Shown: positions 8,429 to 19,475 of the stretch, piece after piece
Position numbering within the stretch: position 1 is the first letter of the stretch
Layout: every line of letters starts with the position of its first letter
Origin: Streptomyces jeddahensis
GTDB lineage: Bacteria > Actinomycetota > Actinomycetes > Streptomycetales > Streptomycetaceae
Direction: 5' to 3'
DNA: 64,000 nucleotides
Assembly: GCF_001642995.1 (NCBI RefSeq)
Contig: NZ_LOHS01000117.1
Span: 62,001-126,000 of the forward strand
The notes under the pieces: generated by a model
Seen by the model: only the letters and a program-made list of their open reading frames with translations
Told to the model about the DNA's origin: nothing
Databases searched by the model: none
Position numbers and translations under genes: made by a program

Positions 8429-9289
8429 ATGGATGCAGCAGTGGAAAGGGCGGTCGAGTACATTCGCGAGCGGTTCAGTGATCCGCTGACCGTCACGGAC
8501 ATCGCCCGAAACGTTCTGCTCAGCAGTTTCCATTTCTCGCGCGTATTCAAGGAGGAGACCGGGGTCAGCCCCGGAAGATTCCTCGCCGCGGTCCGTATTC
8601 ACGAGGCCAAGCGGCTGATCGACAGCACCTCGATGAGCATTGCGGAGATCTCCGTCGCGGTCGGATACACCAGCGTGGGTTCCTTCACCAATTCCTTCAC
8701 GGCCAGTGTCGGGCTGTCTCCCAGCCGGTTCCGCCGGCTGTGCCGCAACGCGGGGGAGGGGCTGCCGGGACCGGAGCCGGGCCCGCGGTCGGGACACGGC
8801 GCGGTCGCGGGCACGGTCAGGCTGCCGGAGGGCCACGGGAACGCGCGCGTGTACCTGGGTGCGTTCGGCACGGCCGTCGTCCAGTACCCGGCTGTCGCCT
8901 CGGCTGTCGTCGACGTGCCGAGCGACCGTCCGTCCTGCTACTCCCTGGAGAACGTGCCCGAGGGGAGCTGGCATCTGCTCGCGGTGGCGGTGGCGGCCGG
9001 CACCGGTCACGATCCGCAGGCCGGGCGGACCGCGCTCGTCGGGGGGCACAGCACCACGACCGTGACCGTCACCGCCTCCACCGTCACCAGCGCGGCGGTG
9101 CGGCTGCGCCCGGCCCGCCCGGCCGATCCGCCGGTCCTGCTCGCGCTGCCCGAGCTCGAACCCCCGGCGACCGTCGTGCCGCACCCCGGATGCGCCGCCG
9201 CAACGCCGGGTTCGGCTCCCGCGGGAGGGCGCCGGGCCGCGGGCCGCCTGCAGGTGGTGTCCGCCGCGCCGGTGCCGTCAGGGGCCTGA
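8429..9289 (+). CDS. AraC-family transcriptional regulator with C-terminal extension
   Basis: 286 residues. The AraC DNA-binding domain is at the N-terminus (about 5-100): a first HTH in DPLTVTDIARNVLLSSFHFSRVFKEETG and a second in MSIAEISVAVGYTSVGSFTNSFTASVGLSPSRFRR. A C-terminal region of about 180 residues (VAGTVRLPEGHGNARVYLGAFG... EGSWHLLAVAVAAG) looks like a small beta-rich domain and has no effector motif I recognise. This N-terminal-HTH order is less common than the usual C-terminal HTH. The start is ATG 8429 after GGTGAGG. It converges on the StrR-like gene, and the 3' ends overlap by 12 bp. Confidence 0.8.
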   Translation: MDAAVERAVEYIRERFSDPLTVTDIARNVLLSSFHFSRVFKEETGVSPGRFLAAVRIHEAKRLIDSTSMSIAEISVAVGYTSVGSFTNSFTASVGLSPSRFRRLCRNAGEGLPGPEPGPRSGHGAVAGTVRLPEGHGNARVYLGAFGTAVVQYPAVASAVVDVPSDRPSCYSLENVPEGSWHLLAVAVAAGTGHDPQAGRTALVGGHSTTTVTVTASTVTSAAVRLRPARPADPPVLLALPELEPPATVVPHPGCAAATPGSAPAGGRRAAGRLQVVSAAPVPSGA

Positions 9290-10465
9290 CCGCGACGGAT
9301 TGCGGCACAACTCCTGCTTGGCCTTCAGCCGTTCGGCGAGCAGGCACCACTCCCTGCCGATGTGCTCGGCGATCGGGGCGACGACGCCGAGCCAGTGCGG
9401 CGGGACGGCGTCGACGAGCCGCCGCCAGTCCTCGCCGGGCTCGGTGGCGTGCGACTGCATCCAGCGCAGGAACTCCCGGCCGCCCGCGGTGTAGCGAATG
9501 GCGGGGTCGGTGGCCATCTTGGCCGCCACCGTCGCCCACGTGGGCGGGGTGTCGGTGTGGTTCCTGCGCTGCGGCGGCGCGGCGTCGACGCCCCCGGCCA
9601 CGCGCAGCGGCACCCGGCGGGCGCCGTCGGGAGCCACCTCGGCCGGCGCCGTCGCCTCGTCGGGCGGCGGCACGGACGGCACGGGCCGCACGTACTGCGG
9701 GCGTGCGGCATGCGTCTGGCGCCCGTTCCGCTCGGGCCCCTCGCCGCGCCTGAGCCGCGCGCTGACGTCGTGCACCGTGCCCAGCGACACGTCGGTCGCC
9801 CTGGCGACCTGGCGCAGCGGGGCGTTCGGATGGGCTGCGATGTACTCGGCGGCGCGCCGCCTGCCCTCGCCCGCGTCCACCGGACGCCGCCTGCCGTCCT
9901 GGCCGATGCGCTTGCCGCCCAGCGGCGTCGCGATCGCCGACCGGTCGCGCAGCGACGCGATCGTCTTGGCGCTCAGCCCGGTGATGCCGGCGATGGCGCG
10001 GTCGGACCAGTCGGGGTGGGAGCCGAGGACCCGCTGGGCTCCGGCGACGCGGTCGGCCTTCGACAGCGGCAGGCCGTGCGAGCCGTTCGCCTTCATGGCG
10101 ATGACGAGCGCCTCGGAGTTGGAGCAGTCGAGGAAACGCGCCCTGATGCTGTGGTCGCCCACGAGCCTGGCGGCCTCCAGCCGGTGCAGCCCGTCGATGA
10201 CCCGGCAGCCGTCCACCTGGACGAGAATGGGGGGAAGTTCCGCCGAGTCCGCCGCGTCGATGAGAAGCCGGACATGAGCGGCGTCCGTTCCGCCCTGGCG
10301 GAGGGAAACCCCGGGAGAGAGCGCGGCGATGGGGACTTCGCGTGCCGGGAGTTTCTCGAAGTTCTTCAGGTCGAATTCGCTGTGCGTCGACGATCCGACG
10401 CCCTCCATCCGGACGGGACTGAATGCACTCGTTATCGAGACGGCTTGCGCGTTGCTCTGAGCCAT
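9278..10465 (-). CDS. StrR-like (ParB-domain) cluster-situated transcriptional activator
   Basis: 395 residues. The N-terminal half has a ParB/Spo0J-like domain: VPIAALSPGVSLRQGGTDAAHVRLL, then VIDGLHRLEAARLVG and IRARFLDCSNSEALVIAMKANGSHGLPLSKADR. A helix-turn-helix follows (DWSDRAIAGITGLSAKTIASLRDRS), then a second HTH-like segment (APLRQVARATDVSLGTVHDVSARL) and a C-terminal helical region. This layout matches StrR, NovG and related activators of streptomycin, aminocoumarin and glycopeptide clusters. The window holds several inverted repeats of StrR type (GTTCRAYCG-N11-TTGAAC halves), supporting the assignment. The start at ATG 10465 is preceded by GGGAG. Confidence 0.85.
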   Translation of the reverse strand: MAQSNAQAVSITSAFSPVRMEGVGSSTHSEFDLKNFEKLPAREVPIAALSPGVSLRQGGTDAAHVRLLIDAADSAELPPILVQVDGCRVIDGLHRLEAARLVGDHSIRARFLDCSNSEALVIAMKANGSHGLPLSKADRVAGAQRVLGSHPDWSDRAIAGITGLSAKTIASLRDRSAIATPLGGKRIGQDGRRRPVDAGEGRRRAAEYIAAHPNAPLRQVARATDVSLGTVHDVSARLRRGEGPERNGRQTHAARPQYVRPVPSVPPPDEATAPAEVAPDGARRVPLRVAGGVDAAPPQRRNHTDTPPTWATVAAKMATDPAIRYTAGGREFLRWMQSHATEPGEDWRRLVDAVPPHWLGVVAPIAEHIGREWCLLAERLKAKQELCRNPSRSGP

Positions 10466-10560
10466 TCCTGTAACTCCCTCTCTGCTGCCGCTGCCGACGA
10501 GGGTCGCAGGAGGGTCTTTAGCTGTAGTGGAGGGCAGGTCGAGGCCTGGAAACACGACCG

Positions 10561-10595
10561 CCGCGGGCATCCGCCGGGCCGGCGGATGCCCGCGG
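10561..10595 (-). terminator. Hairpin terminator after the ABC-2 permease gene
   Basis: A perfect 15-bp stem (10561-10575 with 10581-10595) and 5-nt loop lies 5 bp past the permease stop and upstream of the StrR-like gene, separating the two minus-strand units. Confidence 0.8.
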
Positions 10596-10599
10596 GGGG

Positions 10600-11439
10600 T
10601 CAGGCGTCCCTGCGCCGCAGCTGCACCGTCGCGACGGCCAGCAGGACGGCCGTCCAGAGCGCGAGCACCCCGAGGCCCTCCCACGGCCCCAGCAGGTCGC
10701 CTGCGCGGGCGTGCTGCTGGGTGATCATGAACCCGGCCTCCGTGGGGAGGTAGGCGTGGATGCGCGCGCCCACGCTGCCGGGCAGCAGGCCCGCCATCGG
10801 TGTGATCACCAGGACGAAGCCGATGACGACGGTGATGCTCGCCGCCGTGTGCCGGATGATCGCGCCGACGGCGAGGGCGAACAGGCCGAGCAGGGCGAGG
10901 TAGAGACCGCAGCCTACGACGGCCCGCAGGGCGCCTGGGTCGCCGATCGCGACCGGCGCCTTGCTGTCGAGGATCGGCGCGCCGATGAAGAAGGAGCCGA
11001 ACGCGGTCAGTTCGCCCACCGCCAGGACCAGCAGCCCGAACACCGCGCCCTTGGCCGCCAGCACGGGCACCCGCCGGGGCACCGCGAGCAGGCTGGCACG
11101 GATCATGCCGGTGGAGTACTCGGAGGCGATCGCCATCACGCCCAGCACGCAGACCGCCAGCTGGCTGAGCAGGATGCCGCTGCCCAGGATGGTGCCCGTC
11201 GGGTCCATCCGCATCTCGGCCTGCTGGGCCGGATCGGCCTTGTCCCAGTTCGCGATGCCCATCTGCATGAACAGCCCGGTGAACACCAGGGTGAGCACGA
11301 CCAGGATGGAGAGCGACCAGACGGTGGAGCGCACGGAACGGATCTTGGTCCATTCCGAGAGCATCAGGCTCCCGAAGCCCGGCCTGCGGTCCCCGCCGAC
11401 CGAGGCGGACGCGGGGGCGAGTGCGGTCGTGGTGGTCAC
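10600..11439 (-). CDS. ABC-2 type transporter permease
   Basis: 279 residues with a soluble N-terminal 25-30 residues and about six hydrophobic segments (VWSLSILVVLTLVFTGLF; LSQLAVCVLGVMAIASEYSTGMI; ALRAVVGCGLYLALLGLFALAVGAII; SITVVIGFVLVITPMAGLL; and a last one, LGVLALWTAVLLAVATVQL). The SEYSTGMIRASL signature is typical of ABC-2 permeases of DrrB/bacitracin-exporter type. It starts with GTG overlapping the stop of the ATPase gene (GTGA), so the two are translationally coupled and form one exporter. It probably exports the cluster product or gives self-resistance. Confidence 0.85.
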   Translation of the reverse strand: MTTTTALAPASASVGGDRRPGFGSLMLSEWTKIRSVRSTVWSLSILVVLTLVFTGLFMQMGIANWDKADPAQQAEMRMDPTGTILGSGILLSQLAVCVLGVMAIASEYSTGMIRASLLAVPRRVPVLAAKGAVFGLLVLAVGELTAFGSFFIGAPILDSKAPVAIGDPGALRAVVGCGLYLALLGLFALAVGAIIRHTAASITVVIGFVLVITPMAGLLPGSVGARIHAYLPTEAGFMITQQHARAGDLLGPWEGLGVLALWTAVLLAVATVQLRRRDA

Positions 11440-12362
11440 TTCACACCTCCGGCGGTGGGCACGCCGGCGTCGTACTCGACGGCGTCCTTGGTCAGTTCCA
11501 TGAAGGCGTCCTCGAGGGAGCCGCGTCGGGTCGAGAGCTCGTGCAGCACCAGGCCGTCGGCAGCGGCGAGTTCGGCGATGCGCGCGGCCTCCAGCCCGGT
11601 GACGTCCAGGTCGCCCTCGTCGGTGGTGGTGACGGCGGCGCCCTTGCCCTTCAGCAGCTCGGCGAGGAGCGCCCCGTCGGGGGTTCTGACCAGGACGGAC
11701 TGCTCCGTGCTCTGTTCGATGAACTCCTCGGTGGAGCAGTCGGCGACCAGCCGGCCGCGGCCGATGACGATGAGGTGATCGGCGGTGACGGCCATCTCGT
11801 TCATCAGGTGGCTGGAGACGAAGACGGCGCGGCCCTCCGCCGCGAGCGACTTCATCAGGTTCCGGATCCAGAGGATGCCCTCGGGGTCGAGACCGTTGAC
11901 GGGCTCGTCCAGGACCAGCGCCGCGGGGTCGCCGAGGAGCGCGGCGGCGATGCCCAGCCGCTGCCCCATGCCGAGCGAGAAGCCGCCCGCCCGCTTGCGG
12001 GCCACCGAAGCCAGCCCGACCTGTTCGATGACCTCCTCGACCCGGCGCCTGCCGATGCCCTGGGTCTGCGCGAGGCAGAGCAGGTGGTCGTAGGCGCTGC
12101 GGCCGGTGTGGACGGCGCGCGCCTCCAGCAGCGCCCCGACCACCCGCAGGGGCCGGGCCAGGTCGCGATAGGGCACGCCGTTGACGGTGGCCTCACCGGC
12201 GTCGGGCTTGTCGAGTCCCAGCAGCAGTCGCATCGTGGTGGACTTGCCTGCGCCGTTGGGGCCCAGGAAGCCGGTGACCCGGCCGGGCTCGACCGTGAAC
12301 GACAGGTCGTTCACGGCGGTCTTGTCGCCGTAGCGTTTCGTGAGGTTCTTGGCCTCGATCAT
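11436..12362 (-). CDS. ABC transporter ATP-binding protein (DrrA-like)
   Basis: 308 residues with Walker A GPNGAGKST, signature FSLGMGQRLGIA, Walker B ALVLDEPVNGLDPEG and the H-loop VFVSSHLMNEM, followed by a C-terminal domain of about 80 residues as in DrrA-type drug ABC ATPases. The start is ATG 12362 after GAGGTGACC. It is coupled to the downstream ABC-2 permease. Expected function: energising efflux of the metabolite. Confidence 0.9.
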   Translation of the reverse strand: MIEAKNLTKRYGDKTAVNDLSFTVEPGRVTGFLGPNGAGKSTTMRLLLGLDKPDAGEATVNGVPYRDLARPLRVVGALLEARAVHTGRSAYDHLLCLAQTQGIGRRRVEEVIEQVGLASVARKRAGGFSLGMGQRLGIAAALLGDPAALVLDEPVNGLDPEGILWIRNLMKSLAAEGRAVFVSSHLMNEMAVTADHLIVIGRGRLVADCSTEEFIEQSTEQSVLVRTPDGALLAELLKGKGAAVTTTDEGDLDVTGLEAARIAELAAADGLVLHELSTRRGSLEDAFMELTKDAVEYDAGVPTAGGVK

Positions 12363-12538
12363 GGTCACCTCGGTTGAATGGCCGCGAGAGTTTCGCTGGG
12401 GCAATAAGCTCCCCGGCCACCTGTGATAGCAGGACCATTTATCTGTTCAGTAGTCGCAGCCTTGAGCGGCCGTGAACGATGGCCCGCACATCGCGGCATG
12501 GATATTTTGGCAGCTCCGACTGTCTGGGGAAGCTCGTG

Positions 12539-12567
12539 TTTCATCTGCTTACTTTCCTCAGTTGAAC
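12539..12567. promoter_or_regulatory. Probable StrR-type operator (one weak half)
   Basis: TTTCATCTG-N11-CAGTTGAAC. The right half is identical to that at 52825-52833 and the left half is degenerate. It sits 23 bp before the start of the glutamine-amidotransferase-like gene, in a divergent region also serving the ABC exporter. Confidence 0.55.
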
Positions 12568-12589
12568 CCGGAAACCCACGAGGGTGGTC

Positions 12590-13360
12590 ATGAATTCAGT
12601 CACGAACGATCCGGTGCACGCCGGGCGGCGGCCGGTGATCGGGATCTGCGCGCGGACGGCGCCGGTCACCCTCCAGGGCAGCGACCTGGTCGTCGCTCTG
12701 GCGCTCCAGTCGCACGTGGCCTTCCTGTCCGAGGCGGGCTGCACGCCCCTGCTGCTGCCGCTGCTGCCCGGAGCCGAGGACCTGGTCGGCCGGCTCGACG
12801 GCCTGCTGGTCCCGGGCGGCCCCGACCTGGACCCGGCGCTGTACGGCGAGGAGCCCCACCCGGCGACCCGGGCGATGAGCCCGGAGGCCGACCGCGTCGA
12901 ACTGGCGCTGATGCGAAGGGCACTTGAGGCACGCTTGCCCGTGCTGGCGATCTGCCGTGGCATGCAGCTGCTCAACGTGCTGCACGGAGGCACCCTCCAT
13001 CAGCACCTGTCGGACGTCACGGGCCACGACGGCCACCGTCCGCGAACGCCGTCCTTCACCCTCGGCCGCCACCCGTTGAAGCTGCTGCCCGGCAGCCGGA
13101 TCGCCGGCATCGTCGACGAGGACGAGCCGGAGACGGCCTGCCACCACCACCAGGCGGTGGACCGGATCGGCACCGGCCTCACCGTCACCGGATGGGCCGA
13201 GGACGGGACCGTCGAGGCCGTCGAAGTCACGGACCATCCCTTTGCGATCGGTGTGCAATGGGAATCCGGGCACACGGCCGACAAACGACTTCACCAAGCC
13301 CTCGCGTACGCCGCCGGACGCCAGAAGAATGCGCCGGCCGCCGCAATTTCGAATCATTGA
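12590..13360 (+). CDS. Class I glutamine amidotransferase-like (peptidase C26/PuuD-type) protein
   Basis: 256 residues with the PuuD (gamma-glutamyl-GABA hydrolase) architecture: VIGICAR, LDGLLVPGGPDLDPALYGEEPH, VLAICRGMQLLNVLHGGTLHQ with the nucleophile Cys near residue 122, and HHHQAVDRIG. The closing motif is GVQWESG rather than the usual GVQWHPE, so the catalytic His appears lost. If still active it would hydrolyse a gamma-glutamyl amide; if not, it may only bind one. An upstream GTG at 12584 is possible, but AGG six bases before ATG 12590 favours the latter. It is followed 54 bp later by the AhpD-like gene. Confidence 0.75.
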   Translation: MNSVTNDPVHAGRRPVIGICARTAPVTLQGSDLVVALALQSHVAFLSEAGCTPLLLPLLPGAEDLVGRLDGLLVPGGPDLDPALYGEEPHPATRAMSPEADRVELALMRRALEARLPVLAICRGMQLLNVLHGGTLHQHLSDVTGHDGHRPRTPSFTLGRHPLKLLPGSRIAGIVDEDEPETACHHHQAVDRIGTGLTVTGWAEDGTVEAVEVTDHPFAIGVQWESGHTADKRLHQALAYAAGRQKNAPAAAISNH

Positions 13361-13414
13361 GAAAAGGCGACCCCGAGGGCAAACTGTTTTTCGTTCCCCA
13401 TGCGAAGGAGAATT

Positions 13415-13921
13415 ATGTCGCCGCGGATGCCCAACCCCTCGTTGGTGGTTCCCGATGTTCTTCCGCCCATGCGCGCGCTGGTCAAGGCCGTCAACAGCGT
13501 CGGCGTGCCGCTGCAGACGCTCGTGCTCATCCACCTGAGGGTGAGCCAGATCAACGGCCGTCCGGTCCACATACCCGTGAAGAAGCGGGAGTTCGAGGAG
13601 GCGGGGGAGGAGGACCACCGTCTCCCCCTGGTGGAGACCTGGCGGGAGCAGACCTGCTTCACGGATGCCGAGCGCTCCGTGCTGGCGCTGGCCGAGGCCG
13701 CCACGCGCATCAACGACCGCAAGGACCCGGTGTCGGACGAGGTCTGGGCCGAGGCCGCCAAGCACTTCGACGAGGTGCAGCTCGCCGCCGTGGTGCTGCA
13801 CATCGGTCTGGTCAACCTCTGGAACCGCGTCAACGTCGCCACCAAGCAGGAGCCGGTGGACTGGCGTATCAACCCCAAGAAGTGGACCCCGATGACCAGC
13901 CGGCTCACCGCGGCGCAGTAG
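13415..13921 (+). CDS. Cysteine-free AhpD/CMD-like protein (paralogue 1)
   Basis: 168 residues with the AhpD-like all-helical pattern (LPPMRALVKAVNSVGVPLQTLVLIHLRVSQING... LPLVETWREQTCFTDAERSVLALAEAATRI... LAAVVLHIGLVNLWNRVNVATKQ). The catalytic CxxC that should follow QING is replaced by RPVH (about residues 45-50), so peroxidase or decarboxylase chemistry by the classical mechanism is impossible. A close paralogue with the same loss lies at 46337-46783. The start ATG 13415 has AAGGAG at 13405-13410. Its function is unknown; conservation of two such proteins suggests a structural, binding or non-redox catalytic role. Confidence 0.8.
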   Translation: MSPRMPNPSLVVPDVLPPMRALVKAVNSVGVPLQTLVLIHLRVSQINGRPVHIPVKKREFEEAGEEDHRLPLVETWREQTCFTDAERSVLALAEAATRINDRKDPVSDEVWAEAAKHFDEVQLAAVVLHIGLVNLWNRVNVATKQEPVDWRINPKKWTPMTSRLTAAQ

Positions 13922-13933
13922 CCCTTCCGCCTC

Positions 13934-13970
13934 CCAGGCCCTGTCCGGCTCACCGCCGGACAGGGCCTGG
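13934..13970. terminator. Bidirectional hairpin terminator
   Basis: A perfect 15-bp stem (13934-13948 with 13956-13970) and 7-nt loop lies between the convergent AhpD-like and 2,3-dehydratase genes. Confidence 0.8.
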
Positions 13971-13993
13971 TGTCGTTGCGGACATGCCCCGGC

Positions 13994-15376
13994 TCAGAGT
14001 GCGCCGCGGCCCCCGATCGCCGTGCTGAGGACGGCGAGCAGCGTCCTGGCCTGCACGTTGACGTAGCGGCTGTGCCCGGCGAGCCAGTTCAGCTGGCCCG
14101 GCGTGACCCAGTGGTACCCCGGGGGCGGCTGGGTGGGCGTCGTGGTCTCGTCGGTCTCGACGATCAGATAGCGGCTCTCGGCGTTGAGGAACCGGCCGCC
14201 CTCCTCGGAGTGGACCGTCGAGTAGCGGATGCGGTCCGGGGACGCGTTCAGCATCGCATCGAGGAAGAGCGGGCGGTCCTCGGCCGGCAGATGGGCGTAG
14301 TTCGACGGAACGCACTGCACGGTCGGCGCGAGCTCGACGGTGTCGAGGAAGCCGCCCTCGACGCGCGCGTGCGCCAGGACGTGCGGGACGCCACCGAAGA
14401 CCCGGTAGGCGAAACCGACGATGCCGGGCTGCACCGGTTCGATGATCGGCTGGGTCCAGCCGCCGACCTCACGGCCTGCGCCCTCGACCGACACCGCCAC
14501 CACCCGGAAGAACCTGCCGTCGACGCGGCTGATGGAGTGCTCGCCGGTCTGCCACCCGTTGATCGCGCGCAGGGGCATGCGACGGGCGCGGACGTCGTGC
14601 CGGGCCCGTTCCCCGGTGAACCAGGCCAGCAGGTCGGGGTCGGACGACAGCGCCTTCGGTTCGGCCCGGAGGGCCGGGGCGCTCGCCAGCACGGTACGCG
14701 CGTCCATGTTCACGACGTTGTCCAGGCGGAGCAGCTTCAGGATCTGACCAAGGGTGAGCCAGCAGAACGCGTCGTCGACGGGTACGTCGCCGTCCACCTC
14801 GACGATCATGTTGCGGTTGCGCTTGCGGTAGAACCAGGCGCCGTGCTCGGACTGCAGGACGTCCGTGAGCACCTGGTCCCGCTGCGGGGCGAGGAAGTGC
14901 TCCAGGTACTTCACTGCCGTCCCGCCGTGGGCCTTGGTGTAGTTGCTGCGGGTGGCCTGCACGGTGGGGGAGAGCTGCACCAGGTTGGGGTTGCCGGGCT
15001 CCATCTTGGCCTGCATGAGGAAGTGCAGGACCCCGTCGAACTCCTTGGCCAGGATGCCGAGTATGCCGATCTCCGGCTGCACGATGATCGGCTGCTGCCA
15101 GTCGGCCTCCGGCCTGACGACGTGCAGGCCCTCGATGGTGAAGAACCGTCCGCTGCTGTGCCGCAGGTTGCCGGTGTCCGGAGCGAACGACCAGTGGTCG
15201 AGCTCGGCGAACGGGATCCGCCGGACCACCGTCCCACCGGATTGCCGGTGCCGGTCCAGCCAGCCCGGCACCTCGGACGTCGCGGTGTGCGCCCCCTCGG
15301 CCGTCGCGGCGGACAGCGCCAGTCGCTCGGCGATCCCGGCCCGGGCACGCAGAACCAGCTGTGCCGGCGCGCTCAC
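13994..15376 (-). CDS. NDP-hexose 2,3-dehydratase
   Basis: 460 residues of the TylX3/Gra-orf27/KijB type, which eliminates C2-OH from dTDP-4-keto-6-deoxyglucose to give a 3,4-diketo-2,6-dideoxy sugar. The protein is an internal duplication: W-QQPIIVQPEIGILGILAKEF-GVLHFLMQAKMEPGNPNLVQLSPTVQATRSNY in the first half is echoed by WTQPIIEPVQPGIVGFAYRVFGGVPHVLAHARVEGGFLDTVELAPTVQCVPSNY in the second, as in the family. The GTG start overlaps the stop of the 4,6-dehydratase gene by 4 bp. With the 3-ketoreductase at 48178-49191 it commits the pathway to 2-deoxygenated sugars. Confidence 0.92.
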   Translation of the reverse strand: MSAPAQLVLRARAGIAERLALSAATAEGAHTATSEVPGWLDRHRQSGGTVVRRIPFAELDHWSFAPDTGNLRHSSGRFFTIEGLHVVRPEADWQQPIIVQPEIGILGILAKEFDGVLHFLMQAKMEPGNPNLVQLSPTVQATRSNYTKAHGGTAVKYLEHFLAPQRDQVLTDVLQSEHGAWFYRKRNRNMIVEVDGDVPVDDAFCWLTLGQILKLLRLDNVVNMDARTVLASAPALRAEPKALSSDPDLLAWFTGERARHDVRARRMPLRAINGWQTGEHSISRVDGRFFRVVAVSVEGAGREVGGWTQPIIEPVQPGIVGFAYRVFGGVPHVLAHARVEGGFLDTVELAPTVQCVPSNYAHLPAEDRPLFLDAMLNASPDRIRYSTVHSEEGGRFLNAESRYLIVETDETTTPTQPPPGYHWVTPGQLNWLAGHSRYVNVQARTLLAVLSTAIGGRGAL

Positions 15377-16353
15377 GGCCGACCACCGCTCTCCTTGACC
15401 GGCTTCCACCACTGGGGGTTGTCCCGGTACCACGCGACGGTCTCGGCCAGTCCCGTGTCGAACGCGGTCAGCGGCCGGTGGCCGAGCTCCTGCTCGATCT
15501 TGCCCTGGTCCAGGGCGTAGCGCCGGTCGTGGGCCTTGCGGTCGGTGATGTGCCGGATCATGTCCGGCTCCGCTCCGCACAGTTCGGCGAGCCGGTGGGC
15601 CAGCGCCAGGTTCGGCACGGCCGTGCCGGCGCCGATGTTGTAGACCTCGCCCGCCCTGCCCCGGGTGAGGACCTGGTGCACTGCCCGGCAGTGGTCGTCC
15701 ACGTGCAGCCACTCGCGGATCTGCCCGCCGTCCCCGTAGACGGGTATGGGGCGTCCTTCGAGCAGGTTGGTGACGGCGAGCGGGATGAACTTCTCGGGGT
15801 GCTGGTAGGGGCCGTAGTTGTTGGAGCAGCGGGTGACGGAGACGTTCAGCCGGTGCGTGCGGACGTACGCCAGGGCGATCAGGTCGGAGGCCGCCTTGGA
15901 CGCGGCGTAGGGGGAGTTGGGCAGGAGGGGGGACTCCTCGGTCCACACGCCCTCCTCGATGGAGCCGTACACCTCGTCCGTCGAGATGTGCACCACCCGC
16001 TCGACGCCGACCGCCAGGCAGGCCTCGAGCAGCGCCTGCGTGCCCTCCACGTTGGTGCGGACGAACGCCGCGCCGCTGGCGATCGAACGGTCGACATGGC
16101 TCTCGGCCGCGAAGTGCACCACCGCGTCCTGACCGTCGAGCACGGCGTTCAGCAGGTCCCGGTCGAGGATGTTCCCGTGCACGAAGGTGAGCCGCGGGTG
16201 CGAGGCGGGGAGGTTGTCACGGTTTCCCGCGTAGGTCAGCTCGTCCAGAACGGTGACGTGCACGTCCTCGAAATCCGGGTAACCCCCGTCGAGCATGGTG
16301 CGTACGTAATGCGAGCCGATGAATCCGGCGCCGCCGGTGACGAGGATTTTCAT
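15373..16353 (-). CDS. rfbB: dTDP-glucose 4,6-dehydratase
   Basis: 326 residues, an extended SDR with the NAD-binding GGAGFIGSHYV motif, the active-site TDE of HISTDEVYGSI, and YxxxK in SPYAASKAASD. It converts dTDP-glucose to dTDP-4-keto-6-deoxyglucose. The ATG at 16353 (MKILVTGGAGFIGS) is preferred over an upstream in-frame ATG at 16380. Its stop overlaps the GTG of the 2,3-dehydratase gene, so the two consecutive steps are coupled. Confidence 0.93.
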   Translation of the reverse strand: MKILVTGGAGFIGSHYVRTMLDGGYPDFEDVHVTVLDELTYAGNRDNLPASHPRLTFVHGNILDRDLLNAVLDGQDAVVHFAAESHVDRSIASGAAFVRTNVEGTQALLEACLAVGVERVVHISTDEVYGSIEEGVWTEESPLLPNSPYAASKAASDLIALAYVRTHRLNVSVTRCSNNYGPYQHPEKFIPLAVTNLLEGRPIPVYGDGGQIREWLHVDDHCRAVHQVLTRGRAGEVYNIGAGTAVPNLALAHRLAELCGAEPDMIRHITDRKAHDRRYALDQGKIEQELGHRPLTAFDTGLAETVAWYRDNPQWWKPVKESGGRP

Positions 16354-16436
16354 GAGACCACATCGCAGTCGGAATTCCACGCTCGAAGCATGTCCCTTTC
16401 CCTTTTCGATGAGGGGACGGATGGTGTGCCGCGGCC

Positions 16437-18830
<2,394 letters not shown>

Positions 18831-18892
18831 CGTCTCTCCATCTCGCGGGACGGGAACGCCCTCGCCCACCCCCGTCCGGCGAGGATGAACGG

Positions 18893-18940
18893 CCGCCCTC
18901 GAAGCCCTCTCGAGACGAGCTCGAAGGGCTTCGAGGGCGG
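18893..18940 (-). terminator. Hairpin terminator after the VOC gene
   Basis: A perfect 16-bp stem (18893-18908 with 18925-18940) lies 18 bp past the VOC stop codon at 18959 and before the UvrA-like gene. Confidence 0.75.
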
Positions 18941-18958
18941 TGGGGGGACGGGCCGTCG

Positions 18959-19312
18959 TCAGCTGTCCTGCAGCAGTCCGAGAACGTTGCCGTCGAGGTC
19001 GGTGACGGTGGCCACGCGACGGCCGCCGCCGACGTCCTTGGCGGGGCTGTTCACCGTGCCGCCCGCGGCGGTGACCTCGGCCAGCTTCGCCTCGATGTCG
19101 GCCACGTGCCAGTAGGCGACCTGCGACGTGATGTCCTGCGCCCCCGCCGGCACGAGCCCGATGTGCTGACCCGCGACGTCGAAGCCGACGTAGTACTCCG
19201 AGTCGGTCTGCGGCTCGATGCCGAACAAGGCGGCGTACAGCTTCTTGGCCGCTGCCACGTCCGCCACCGGGTGCAGCACGGTCTTGATTCCCTGGATGGC
19301 CGAGTCAGCCAT
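18959..19312 (-). CDS. VOC-family protein (glyoxalase/bleomycin-resistance type)
   Basis: A 117-residue single VOC domain (IQGIKTVLHPVADVAAAKKLYAALFG... VAYWHVADIEAKLAEVTAAGGTV... VATVTDLDGNVLGLLQDS). Such proteins often bind or sequester antibiotics in producer clusters, and the neighbouring UvrA-like gene makes a resistance role reasonable, though enzymatic VOC functions cannot be excluded. GGGAG precedes ATG 19312. It is divergent from the secreted hydrolase gene at 19476. Confidence 0.78.
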   Translation of the reverse strand: MADSAIQGIKTVLHPVADVAAAKKLYAALFGIEPQTDSEYYVGFDVAGQHIGLVPAGAQDITSQVAYWHVADIEAKLAEVTAAGGTVNSPAKDVGGGRRVATVTDLDGNVLGLLQDS

Positions 19313-19475
19313 TCTCACTCCCGGGGTTGGAATTACGTCGCTTCATGCTAGGGAAATCCGCGGAGTCGCTGCATCTTCGCGCCTGTCGCCTCAAGTGGAT
19401 TTCCAGGCGTTCTTAAGCGGGAGCCGACAGGCCGATGCCAGGCTGCGAGCGCGCTGAATTCAGGAGGGGAATTAC

